64,000 nt of DNA, from assembly GCA_041395445.1 (NCBI GenBank), contig JAWLAO010000001.1:656501-720500 (forward strand), in the 5' to 3' direction. The notes beneath the pieces are model-generated. The model worked only from the letters and a program-made list of their open reading frames with translations. It did no database searches and had not been told where the DNA came from. This stretch comes from Gammaproteobacteria bacterium (GTDB lineage Bacteria > Pseudomonadota > Gammaproteobacteria > Xanthomonadales > Marinicellaceae). Position 1 is the first letter of the stretch. Each line of letters opens with the position of its first letter. This document shows positions 44,392 through 52,078 of this stretch, piece by piece. A program made the position numbers and the translations under genes.

Positions 44392-44408
44392 TTATTATCT
44401 GAGAAGCT

Positions 44409-45350
44409 ATGAAAATCAGTATTTTGATGGATGACATCAATGGCATCAACACAAAGAAAGACTCCACATTTGCAATGATGCTGGAAGCACAACGCCGAGA
44501 TTATGAAATCTACTATTTCACACAGAATGATACTTATATCAGCAAGAATACCCCTTTTGCCCAATCTAAAATAATAAAACTAACAGACAGTAAAACCAAT
44601 TACTACGAAGTATTGGAAGAAAAAACTGTCGATTTAACGACAATGAATGTCATCTTGATGAGAAAAGATCCTCCGTTTAATATGGAATACATCATGGACA
44701 CTTATTTCATAGAACTGGCTCAGCGAAAAGGGGTTTTGATTGTCAACAATCCTCAGGCTTTGCGAGATGCCAATGAAAAATTCTTCGTCGAAGCCTTTCC
44801 GCAACTCAGTCCCGAATGCACCATTTCACGCAATTCGAAACATATTGTTGAGTTTACCAAGAAACATGAAAAAGTGATTATCAAACCGATGGATGGCATG
44901 GGTGGAGCATCAATCTTTCAGACAGGGAAAAACGATAAAAACCTCAACGTCATTGCTGAAACAGTCACAGATAACGGCAAAAGAACCACAATGGCTCAGG
45001 TTTTTATTCCTGAAATCAGCGAAGGTGACAAACGGATTCTTTTAATTGACGGAGAGCCTGTTCCCTATGCATTGGCTCGAATTCCTTCAGAAAATGATTT
45101 TCGCGGCAATCTGGCAAAAGGTGGAACCGGTGCGGGTAGAAAGCTGACTGAAAGCGATTATAGAATTTGCTCCGTTGTTGGTCCCAAACTCAAAGAAATG
45201 GGCATAATTTTTGCCGGTATTGATGTGATTGGCGAATATTTAACCGAAGTGAACGTCACCAGTCCGACTTGCATCAGAGAATTGGATTCATTATTTGATT
45301 TGAATATTGCCGGCACACTTTTTGATAAGATAGAAGCTATCATCAACTAA
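44409..45350 (+). CDS. gshB: GshB, glutathione synthetase
   Basis: Joins gamma-glutamylcysteine and glycine with ATP. The 313-residue ATP-grasp protein shows MRKDPPFNMEYIMDTYFIELA (about 75-95), the substrate region VIIKPMDGMGGASIF, LIDGEPVPYALARIP, FRGNLAKGGTGAGRKL and the C-terminal GIDVIGEYLTEVNVTSPTC, all GshB hallmarks. It heads the plus-strand run gshB-tonB-yqgE-ruvX-pyrB, a conserved gammaproteobacterial order, and is divergent from the pil/chp operon as in Pseudomonas. Confidence 0.97.
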   Translation: MKISILMDDINGINTKKDSTFAMMLEAQRRDYEIYYFTQNDTYISKNTPFAQSKIIKLTDSKTNYYEVLEEKTVDLTTMNVILMRKDPPFNMEYIMDTYFIELAQRKGVLIVNNPQALRDANEKFFVEAFPQLSPECTISRNSKHIVEFTKKHEKVIIKPMDGMGGASIFQTGKNDKNLNVIAETVTDNGKRTTMAQVFIPEISEGDKRILLIDGEPVPYALARIPSENDFRGNLAKGGTGAGRKLTESDYRICSVVGPKLKEMGIIFAGIDVIGEYLTEVNVTSPTCIRELDSLFDLNIAGTLFDKIEAIIN

Positions 45351-45364
45351 TACTCACCAGTCTT

Positions 45365-46222
45365 GTGAATAAAACCATTTCCACCACCGACAGAAACATA
45401 TTGACATTCACATTAAGTGCTTTGTTAATCAGTTCTTTGGTTCTGGGAATTGTATTCACAACCGAAGACCCGACTGACACCAATCAACTTCCAAGCATTG
45501 ATGTCATATTATCGAAAAACAAAACCGAAGAGAGCCCTGATAAAGCTGATTTTCTGGCGATGAACAACAACCAAGGCGGTGGAGAATCTGACAAACCGGT
45601 CAGACCTCAAAACAAACAGGTTGGAATTGCAGCCGACAATCAAGGTCAACATTTGCAGGAGCAAGTCGAAAATATCCCTGATTCTCAGGAAAGCAAAACC
45701 ACCGCATTATTGACAGCAAATCAATCCGATATCAAAGTAGAAACTGCACCCAAAAAACCGGAAATCGAAGATGTCAGAAAAAACAACAATCAACAACTGA
45801 CCAGAGAACAAAAACTGGCAAAACTTGAAAACAATATCTCTGACAGGATTGAAGCCTATTCCAAAAGACCCAAAATAAAGTATATATCCGCAAATACAAA
45901 ATCATTTGAATTTGCCGACTACATGCATCGTTGGGTGAAGAAAATAGAAAGAGTCAGCAATATGAATTATCCTGAAGAAGCCCGTCAAAGAAACTTTGTC
46001 GGTACTTTAATCATGTCTGTTGGAATCAATTCCGAAGGAACAATCAAGGAAATCAAAATCATTGAATCCTCAGGTTTTAAAGCAATTGATGATGCCGCTG
46101 AGCATTTGGTGCAGCTTGCAGGACCTTTTGAAGCCATTCCGCAAATTCAAAGTAAGGTCGATATTCTTTACATCACCCGAACCTGGCAATTCCTGCCCGG
46201 TAACAAATTAAGGCAAAATTAA
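45365..46222 (+). CDS. TonB3-like energy-transducing protein
   Basis: A 285-residue protein with one N-terminal membrane helix (about 13-35), a long charged/glutamine-rich periplasmic linker and a C-terminal TonB domain (about 195-280; MNYPEEARQRNFVGTLIMSV, EIKIIESSGFKAIDDAA). The start is GTG at 45365. The position between gshB and yqgE matches tonB3 of Pseudomonas, which affects twitching motility there. The TonB linker lacks the usual proline-rich stretch. Confidence 0.87.
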   Translation: MNKTISTTDRNILTFTLSALLISSLVLGIVFTTEDPTDTNQLPSIDVILSKNKTEESPDKADFLAMNNNQGGGESDKPVRPQNKQVGIAADNQGQHLQEQVENIPDSQESKTTALLTANQSDIKVETAPKKPEIEDVRKNNNQQLTREQKLAKLENNISDRIEAYSKRPKIKYISANTKSFEFADYMHRWVKKIERVSNMNYPEEARQRNFVGTLIMSVGINSEGTIKEIKIIESSGFKAIDDAAEHLVQLAGPFEAIPQIQSKVDILYITRTWQFLPGNKLRQN

Positions 46223-46767
46223 TGGACTTCAATCAACAAATGTTAATTGCCTTACCTGATATGCAGGATGAACGCTTTAAACAAGCCGTTATTGTCATCT
46301 GCGAAGATAATATCAATGGCACTCTCGGGCTGGTGATTAATCATCCATTGAACTTAAATACGCAACAAATATTTTCCGAACTCGGCTTGAATGAACCAAA
46401 TAGCAATCATTTAACCTCCGAAGGAGGTCCTGTTAACGTCAACAACGGATTTATCTTGCATAACAGCAATGATAAATTTAAAAGTTCATTGCCAATAACC
46501 GATCAATTGACAATGACGACATCCAACGATTTACTGGAAGAGATTGCCAATAATAAATTTCATCATAAATGGCAATTCGTATTGGGTTGTTCTGCCTGGG
46601 ACAAAGGACAATTGCTTTCCGAAATTCAGCAAAATGCCTGGCTAACATGCCCTGTCAATCTACCGCTGATTTTTGACACACCGCATGAACAACAATGGGA
46701 AAAAGCCTTGTCATTGATTGGAATTAAAGATTTTACACACCTGACAAGCGGGATTGGTCATGCTTAA
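46222..46767 (+). CDS. yqgE: YqgE/AlgH family protein (DUF179)
   Basis: A 181-residue protein with the family blocks QMLIALPDMQDERFKQAVIVIC (N-terminus), GTLGLVINHPL, EGGPVNVNNGFILH and the C-terminal FVLGCSAWDKGQLLSEIQQNAW. Biochemical function is unresolved. It overlaps both neighbours (1 base with tonB, 8 bases with ruvX), and the yqgE-ruvX pair is conserved across gammaproteobacteria. Confidence 0.95.
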   Translation: MDFNQQMLIALPDMQDERFKQAVIVICEDNINGTLGLVINHPLNLNTQQIFSELGLNEPNSNHLTSEGGPVNVNNGFILHNSNDKFKSSLPITDQLTMTTSNDLLEEIANNKFHHKWQFVLGCSAWDKGQLLSEIQQNAWLTCPVNLPLIFDTPHEQQWEKALSLIGIKDFTHLTSGIGHA

Positions 46768-47182
46768 CCAAACATTTATTGGAATTGATTTCGGTCTGGC
46801 CAACACCGGAATTGCAGTCGGTCAAACCATTACAGCAACCGCATCGGCTTTAAAGACCATTCACAACCAAGGCAAGTTCAATTGGGAAGAACTGGATAAA
46901 ATCATTCAACAATGGCAACCAAATGCGATTGTTATCGGTAATCCTTTAACTGAAAGTGGTGAGGAACAAGAAACTACCAGACAGGTGGCTAATTTTGCCA
47001 AAAAAGTAACCAGTCGCTATCAGTTACCGGTTCATTTAGTTGATGAAAGGTTTAGTTCAATGCTGGCTCAAAAAGAGTTTGCCGAAGCCCGAAAATCGGG
47101 CAATGCCAAAAAAAAACATGCAGAAAATCTGGATTCTCATGCTGCCAAAATCATATTACAAAGATGGTTAGATTCATTATGA
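46760..47182 (+). CDS. ruvX: RuvX/YqgF, pre-16S rRNA nuclease
   Basis: A 140-residue RNase H-fold nuclease that finishes the 5' end of 16S rRNA. It shows IGIDFGLANTGIAVG (first catalytic Asp), IVIGNPLTESGEEQE, PVHLVDERFSS and the C-terminal LDSHAAKIILQRWLD. ATG at 46760 is preferred to a TTG two codons upstream because MLNQTFIGIDFG starts just before the fold. It overlaps yqgE by 8 bases and pyrB by 4 (ATGA). Confidence 0.95.
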   Translation: MLNQTFIGIDFGLANTGIAVGQTITATASALKTIHNQGKFNWEELDKIIQQWQPNAIVIGNPLTESGEEQETTRQVANFAKKVTSRYQLPVHLVDERFSSMLAQKEFAEARKSGNAKKKHAENLDSHAAKIILQRWLDSL

Positions 47183-48087
47183 AACATTTAATTGACATCA
47201 AACAACTCAATAAAAACCAAATTCTGGATATTTTTCAAACAGCTAACGATATAAGTCAAAACTCAAAGAAAAAGAATCGCCAGCTTCTGAAAGGCAAAGT
47301 TGTTGCCAATCTTTTCTTTGAAAACAGCACCCGAACTTTAATTTCATTTGAGCTGGCAGCCAAAACACTGGGAGCTCATGTCATCAATGTCAACATCGAC
47401 ACCAGTTCTACCAGTAAAGGTGAAACTCTCAGAGACACTATCAAAACTCTGGAAGCCATGGACATTGACGCTTTTATCGTCAGACACAGCGAAAATAAAA
47501 TCTGCGAAGAAATTCAATCCTGGCTGAAACCAAAAACGGTACTTATCAATGCCGGTGATGGTAACAATCAACATCCAACACAAGCATTGCTGGATGTTTA
47601 TACCATGCTGAAATACAAAAGTGATTTATCAGAACAAAAAATCACTATCATTGGCGACATTAAACATTCCAGAGTTGCTAATTCATTGATTGATTGTCTG
47701 AATATCATTGGTAATACCAACACATATATTTACGGACCGGAACAACTTCTCCCGGATCACTTGCCAAATGTAACAGTTTGTAGCTCTATCGAGCAGGCTT
47801 TGGACAATGCTGACATTATTGTTATGCTGAGAATTCAAAAAGAGCGAATGAAACTGCAAAATATTCCGAATTTAGAAGAATATCACAACAATTTCGGATT
47901 GAATCGTAAGAACTTATCACACGCCAATCAAGGATGTATTGTCATGCATCCCGGACCCATCAATCGAGATGTGGAAATCAGTTCGGAAATTGCTTATAAC
48001 TCCCCCTCTGTGATTTTAGAACAGGTGAAAAATGGCGTGACCATTCGCATGGCAGTTTTAGCAAAGCTACTTTCCAAAAAGCTCTGA
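47179..48087 (+). CDS. pyrB: PyrB, aspartate carbamoyltransferase catalytic subunit
   Basis: Makes carbamoyl aspartate, the first committed step of pyrimidine synthesis. Signatures: the carbamoyl-phosphate loop FFENSTRTLISFELAAK (about residue 45), STSKGETLRDTIKTLEAM (about residue 72), NAGDGNNQHPTQALLDVYT (about residue 122) and VMHPGPINRDVEI (about residue 255). The ATG at 47179 overlaps the ruvX stop; an ATG-like start five codons earlier is unlikely. No pyrI or pyrC follows. The end overlaps the convergent ceramidase-like gene by 21 bases. Confidence 0.96.
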   Translation: MKHLIDIKQLNKNQILDIFQTANDISQNSKKKNRQLLKGKVVANLFFENSTRTLISFELAAKTLGAHVINVNIDTSSTSKGETLRDTIKTLEAMDIDAFIVRHSENKICEEIQSWLKPKTVLINAGDGNNQHPTQALLDVYTMLKYKSDLSEQKITIIGDIKHSRVANSLIDCLNIIGNTNTYIYGPEQLLPDHLPNVTVCSSIEQALDNADIIVMLRIQKERMKLQNIPNLEEYHNNFGLNRKNLSHANQGCIVMHPGPINRDVEISSEIAYNSPSVILEQVKNGVTIRMAVLAKLLSKKL

Positions 48088-48831
48088 ACGTTTTTTATAA
48101 GTCACAAGTAAAACATACATTCCTATTGCTGCGACAATGTGTTTTAAAGAATGTCCGCTGATAGTTCCGCCTGTTAATTCAAAAATCGGAACATCAAATG
48201 ATTCCAGCAATTTGGCAGCGACATAAAAAAGCAGTAAAAACCAATAACCGGAAACCCTGTTAAATTTGTACTGAAAACAGATCAACATAACCGGAATTAG
48301 CAATATTGGTAAAAATTGCACCAAAGCATAGAATCTTAAATCACCCTCGCCTTGAGATTCGGTGTATTGCCAATAAAATACTGAAAGCATGCCAATAATG
48401 ATGAGCGGAAATAACAAAACCGATGCTCTGCGAGCATTGACAAATTCCGCAATGATTATGGCAAAAAGCGACATAAACGCAACGGTCACCGGCAAGCGAT
48501 CCCAAACCAAAGTTTCATTGCTTGGCAACCAATGATAATAACCCGATCCAAAAGCAACTAAAGCCAACCCAAAAAATAATAACCAATACGCCAAATCCAT
48601 CTCGGCGATTGTTTTAAATGATTTCAATTGCATCAATCCGAGAATACCAACTATCAAAAACGGTAAATTCGACATCACATTCCAGAAGTTAGGCACAGAC
48701 AGCATTGTCCTGTCATCTATAAATTTGTGATATCCCGGATCTTGCGGAATCGGTTTTACAAAAAAAAGCGCCACTACTGCACTCAAAGAAATCAAAACCA
48801 TCAACCATTTTCCCACTCTTTGTTTATTCAT
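48067..48831 (-). CDS. Alkaline ceramidase-like (CREST superfamily) membrane protein
   Basis: A 254-residue protein with seven or so membrane helices. The motifs VPNFWNVMSNLPFLIVGILG, FGSGYYHWLPSNETLVWDRLP (Ser/His/Asp) and SGHSLKHIVAAIGMYVL (two His) match the metal-site pattern of the alkaline ceramidase/PAQR (CREST) superfamily. The substrate in a bacterium is unknown; a membrane amide hydrolase is an inference. It follows the aminotransferase gene with a 4-base overlap, so the two are probably co-transcribed. Confidence 0.82.
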   Translation of the reverse strand: MNKQRVGKWLMVLISLSAVVALFFVKPIPQDPGYHKFIDDRTMLSVPNFWNVMSNLPFLIVGILGLMQLKSFKTIAEMDLAYWLLFFGLALVAFGSGYYHWLPSNETLVWDRLPVTVAFMSLFAIIIAEFVNARRASVLLFPLIIIGMLSVFYWQYTESQGEGDLRFYALVQFLPILLIPVMLICFQYKFNRVSGYWFLLLFYVAAKLLESFDVPIFELTGGTISGHSLKHIVAAIGMYVLLVTYKKRSELFGK

Positions 48832-49937
48832 AAAACTGCTCTCCCCTTTTTGATAAACTCACTAAACTTTTTGCTTCCAAAACCAATTCTTACGGCATTG
48901 ATGTTAGTACTGAAAAGCGAGGATGGATAAATCAAATACCCATACTTTTCTGCAACCATTTTAGTAAACTCTTCAGCATCTGCATCGATTAGTTCTGCAA
49001 ATAATGAACAACCCGATTCTGGAATTTTAACTTTAATCGGAAATCCAAAGAGCTTATCTTCACTCCTTATCAACTCTTTGTTTCTACGTATAATTTGCAA
49101 GTTTCGTTGCAATATTTGATTCGGCATCTTCAATATTGCTACTGCTAACTTTTCATCAATTTGTGAATTGCAAACTGATAAATAACCTTTTACATCGAGA
49201 ACTTTACTTCGTAATCCCGCATCTTTACAAACCAGCCAGCCAATCCGAATTCCCGGAATCGCAAAGGCTTTAGAAATCACTCCAATACTGATGCCTTTTT
49301 CATAAACATCAGCAACAGCAGGTAGCTTTATATTTTCATCATGTTCTAAACCTCTGAAAACTTCATCCGACAGCAACCAGACATCGTATTTTCGACATAA
49401 ATTGATGATCCCTTCAAACTCTTTGTCGCTCAAATAAGCTCCTGTTGGATTGTGCGGAAAATTAATGATAAAAACTTTACAACCGGACTTAAATTCTTCT
49501 TCAACTTTTTTTAAATCCAGTTTCCATTGATGTTTGCTTTGCAATTCAATTGTACGAATATTGCAACCGATATTTTGCGGAATACGAATCAATGGTTCAA
49601 ACGCAGGAACGACCACCAAAACATCATCATTTTTTTCCAGCAATGCATTCAACACACAGTATAAAGCCTCCTGAGCACCGGCATGAGCAATCACATCATC
49701 CGCTTGAGTATTTGGGTATAAGTTCTCAGCAATCGTATGTCGCAATTCAATTGAACCTTCATCAGCAGCAAAACCCAAACTGACATCTTCCAAAATCTCA
49801 GCAAAACTCCGACCGAGTACTTCCTCAAGCTCCTTCTTAGAAAATGGTTCAGGATTGGTCGAATGCATGGATGTCAAATTCATCCCATGAAATTGTTCGG
49901 AGAATCGTGACATAGAAAGTTTGTTGAAGTTAGTCAT
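48828..49937 (-). CDS. PLP-dependent class I/II aminotransferase-fold enzyme
   Basis: A 369-residue fold-type I PLP enzyme. The PLP lysine is in GVISKAFAIPGIRIGWL (about residue 230), NFPHNPTGAYLS (about residue 160) and LLSDEVFRGLEHDE (about residue 195) bind the cofactor, and the C-terminal VRIGFGSKKF holds the carboxylate-binding Arg. The substrate cannot be read from sequence. Co-transcription with a ceramidase-like gene and proximity to ovoA allow, but do not show, a role as a C-S lyase in ovothiol synthesis. Confidence 0.88.
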   Translation of the reverse strand: MTNFNKLSMSRFSEQFHGMNLTSMHSTNPEPFSKKELEEVLGRSFAEILEDVSLGFAADEGSIELRHTIAENLYPNTQADDVIAHAGAQEALYCVLNALLEKNDDVLVVVPAFEPLIRIPQNIGCNIRTIELQSKHQWKLDLKKVEEEFKSGCKVFIINFPHNPTGAYLSDKEFEGIINLCRKYDVWLLSDEVFRGLEHDENIKLPAVADVYEKGISIGVISKAFAIPGIRIGWLVCKDAGLRSKVLDVKGYLSVCNSQIDEKLAVAILKMPNQILQRNLQIIRRNKELIRSEDKLFGFPIKVKIPESGCSLFAELIDADAEEFTKMVAEKYGYLIYPSSLFSTNINAVRIGFGSKKFSEFIKKGRAVL

Positions 49938-50188
49938 TTAATATTTTTACAAGCCTTTTAGATAGCAACTAAATGCTCTGACAATATATGCACTTGCTAT
50001 ATTTTATCAATTGTATAAATCATTACTATAAGTTTATTCTCATACAATATCAATGTAGCTATCGATAAACTCAATGAAGTTGGAAGAATTTCATAAAAAT
50101 TTAAAGAATATTTTAAGTTTTTTTCAGGTTTTTTTACCAGTTTCAAAGATATGATTCGCACTTTCAATTTTTCAAGAGTTATTCATCC

Positions 50189-51661
50189 ATGAGAGTCATA
50201 TTTAAAACTATTACATTTTTATTTCTAATTCAGACTAGTATGATCCACTTAGCATTTGCCGGAAGCGGTATGGGAGGACACTATCTAGTCGGACCTCAGC
50301 CAGGTACAGATTTTACGACATTGGCAGATGCCCTCAATCAGGTTGAAATTCACGGAATTGGAGACCATGTACAGCTTGAAATGACACCAGGAACACATTT
50401 CGCTCATGTTGAAATCAACCCGATAACCCGTACAGGAAACCCGAATGCTCGCCTCATCATCACTTCAGAAGACGAGAATGACATAGCAACCCTCACCCAT
50501 ACCCCATCTTCGGCTACGGATAACTGGATTATTAAAATCAATCAGGCAGAAATGATTGATATAGTCTCACTAGGTTTCAAAGTTGAAGGTTCCCTAAACT
50601 TCACAACGGCTGTAATGTTTGATTCAGGCGGAAATGACATCACAATGGTGAATAATATTTTCACATCACATCCGGTAAATAGTACAACAACAATTCCACA
50701 AGAAGACGCCAGCCTCATAAGCCAAGTCAATGACACTCATATTGATGGATTATATATCATTGACAATGAATTTGATTCTGGCGGTGCTGTTCTTTATCTA
50801 GAAAGCGCGGATATCGATGGACTTCAAAATATCGTGATTGAAGACAATTTAATGGAAAATCAAACAATAAGATTCGGTCCTAAACTGATTTACATGATTC
50901 GTTCCCGGGATGTCTCAATTCAGCGAAATGAAATCTCTAATCAATCTCCAAGTGGACAAGGAATAACATTAGCAAGCACCAATAACTTGATATTCAGACA
51001 AAATTCAATATTCTTCTCAGCTGATGGTTATTCTCTTGCTCTACGTGTTCAGAGTCAAAATACATCAGATACAACTACTAATACTTTAATCAGTAACAAC
51101 TTTATACAAGCAACTCAGTATGGCCTTGATTTATCAGGTTTAAATAAAAATGTATCTGTACTTAATAATACTGTTTTATTAAGTGGTACACTATTAGGTA
51201 ATTCAGCAATTTCTGCATGTTTAAAAAGTAACAACTCAGAAGTATCCGAAGTTGCGATGCGTGGCAATATTCTAATTAATCTGACTAATGGTGATAACAC
51301 TCGAGTTCTGAGTGTATCCAACAGCAACATGTTTGCCGAGTCAGACTATAATATTATGTTCGATAGCGATGGAGATTCATTTTTCTTGGATAGTACACTA
51401 TACAACACTCTGGGAGATTATCAATCTGCGACTGGTTTAGATAGCTCATCTCTATTCCAAAATGTTGACTTTGTAGACCCGGTAGTCGGAGATTTGCATC
51501 TGACAAGTACAATGCTTGAAGATCCTTCACTTTTAATTCCTGCCAACCCGGATGTCATCAGAGATTTTGACGGATTTACACGAGCAACAAACATTCACAG
51601 AGCCGGAGCCGATGATGCCATTCTACCGGATTTGATTTTCGCCTCAGGGTTTGAAGATTAG
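50189..51661 (+). CDS. Secreted right-handed beta-helix protein with DLIF-x(3)-FE tail
   Basis: A 490-residue protein with a signal peptide (about residues 1-24, ending HLAFA). A beta-helix of the pectate-lyase/DUF-type follows (FTTLADALNQVEIHGIGDHV at the start, then coils such as DGLYIIDNEFDSG, VSIQRNEISNQ and TLISNNFIQATQ). The tail PDLIFASGFED parallels that of the protein at 22750. Probably extracellular or outer-membrane associated; no catalytic residues could be assigned. It is a single-gene unit preceded by 250 bases of AT-rich DNA in which no clear site was seen. Confidence 0.83.
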   Translation: MRVIFKTITFLFLIQTSMIHLAFAGSGMGGHYLVGPQPGTDFTTLADALNQVEIHGIGDHVQLEMTPGTHFAHVEINPITRTGNPNARLIITSEDENDIATLTHTPSSATDNWIIKINQAEMIDIVSLGFKVEGSLNFTTAVMFDSGGNDITMVNNIFTSHPVNSTTTIPQEDASLISQVNDTHIDGLYIIDNEFDSGGAVLYLESADIDGLQNIVIEDNLMENQTIRFGPKLIYMIRSRDVSIQRNEISNQSPSGQGITLASTNNLIFRQNSIFFSADGYSLALRVQSQNTSDTTTNTLISNNFIQATQYGLDLSGLNKNVSVLNNTVLLSGTLLGNSAISACLKSNNSEVSEVAMRGNILINLTNGDNTRVLSVSNSNMFAESDYNIMFDSDGDSFFLDSTLYNTLGDYQSATGLDSSSLFQNVDFVDPVVGDLHLTSTMLEDPSLLIPANPDVIRDFDGFTRATNIHRAGADDAILPDLIFASGFED

Positions 51662-51699
51662 CAACTAGGTTTTTTAAGAAAAGGAGTGGTGTTTGATTC

Positions 51700-51939
51700 T
51701 TATTTCTTTAACAAACGCTCTTTGATAAAAGATTCACAATTATCAGGAAGCTGATTTTTAGGTAAAATAACAGCTCGTAATGAATCTATAAACACATAGC
51801 AATTTTTTTCATCATATTCAATACTCTTGAAACATTGCCACTTGTAATGAAACTCATATAAGTCATTTTTTTCACGAAGCCCATCCTCACGGAGAACAGG
51901 AGCGGATACACGATAAATACTGAAATTCACCTGTATCAT
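51700..51939 (-). CDS. Small protein resembling a YcxB-like C-terminal domain
   Basis: A 79-residue frame with WQCFKSIEYDEKNCYVFID and AVILPKNQLPDNCESF, the pattern of the YcxB-like C-terminal domain (a tryptophan, a beta hairpin, then I/V-P-K). YcxB proteins normally carry two N-terminal membrane helices, missing here; the upstream frame stays open about 17 codons but offers no start. It may be a truncated or decayed gene. Function unknown. Confidence 0.45.
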   Translation of the reverse strand: MIQVNFSIYRVSAPVLREDGLREKNDLYEFHYKWQCFKSIEYDEKNCYVFIDSLRAVILPKNQLPDNCESFIKERLLKK

Positions 51940-52078
51940 TCTTCCAAAAACCGTTTTGAGCTTTATATTTTGCTTTAGGACAAGGCATTTTTAGCGCAGA
52001 ATGTGAGCATATATCAAATATGTGACCATTCGAGCACAAAAATAACGCAGTAATTAAGCAAAAGATATCTGCTCAAAG

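Noticed and set aside
44292..44564. Minus-strand frame beyond the IS as the missing N-terminus of PilG
   Set aside because: The residues (FFCEIKKY...) do not match the PilG receiver; there is no acidic pocket or DIMMPRLDG-like motif.
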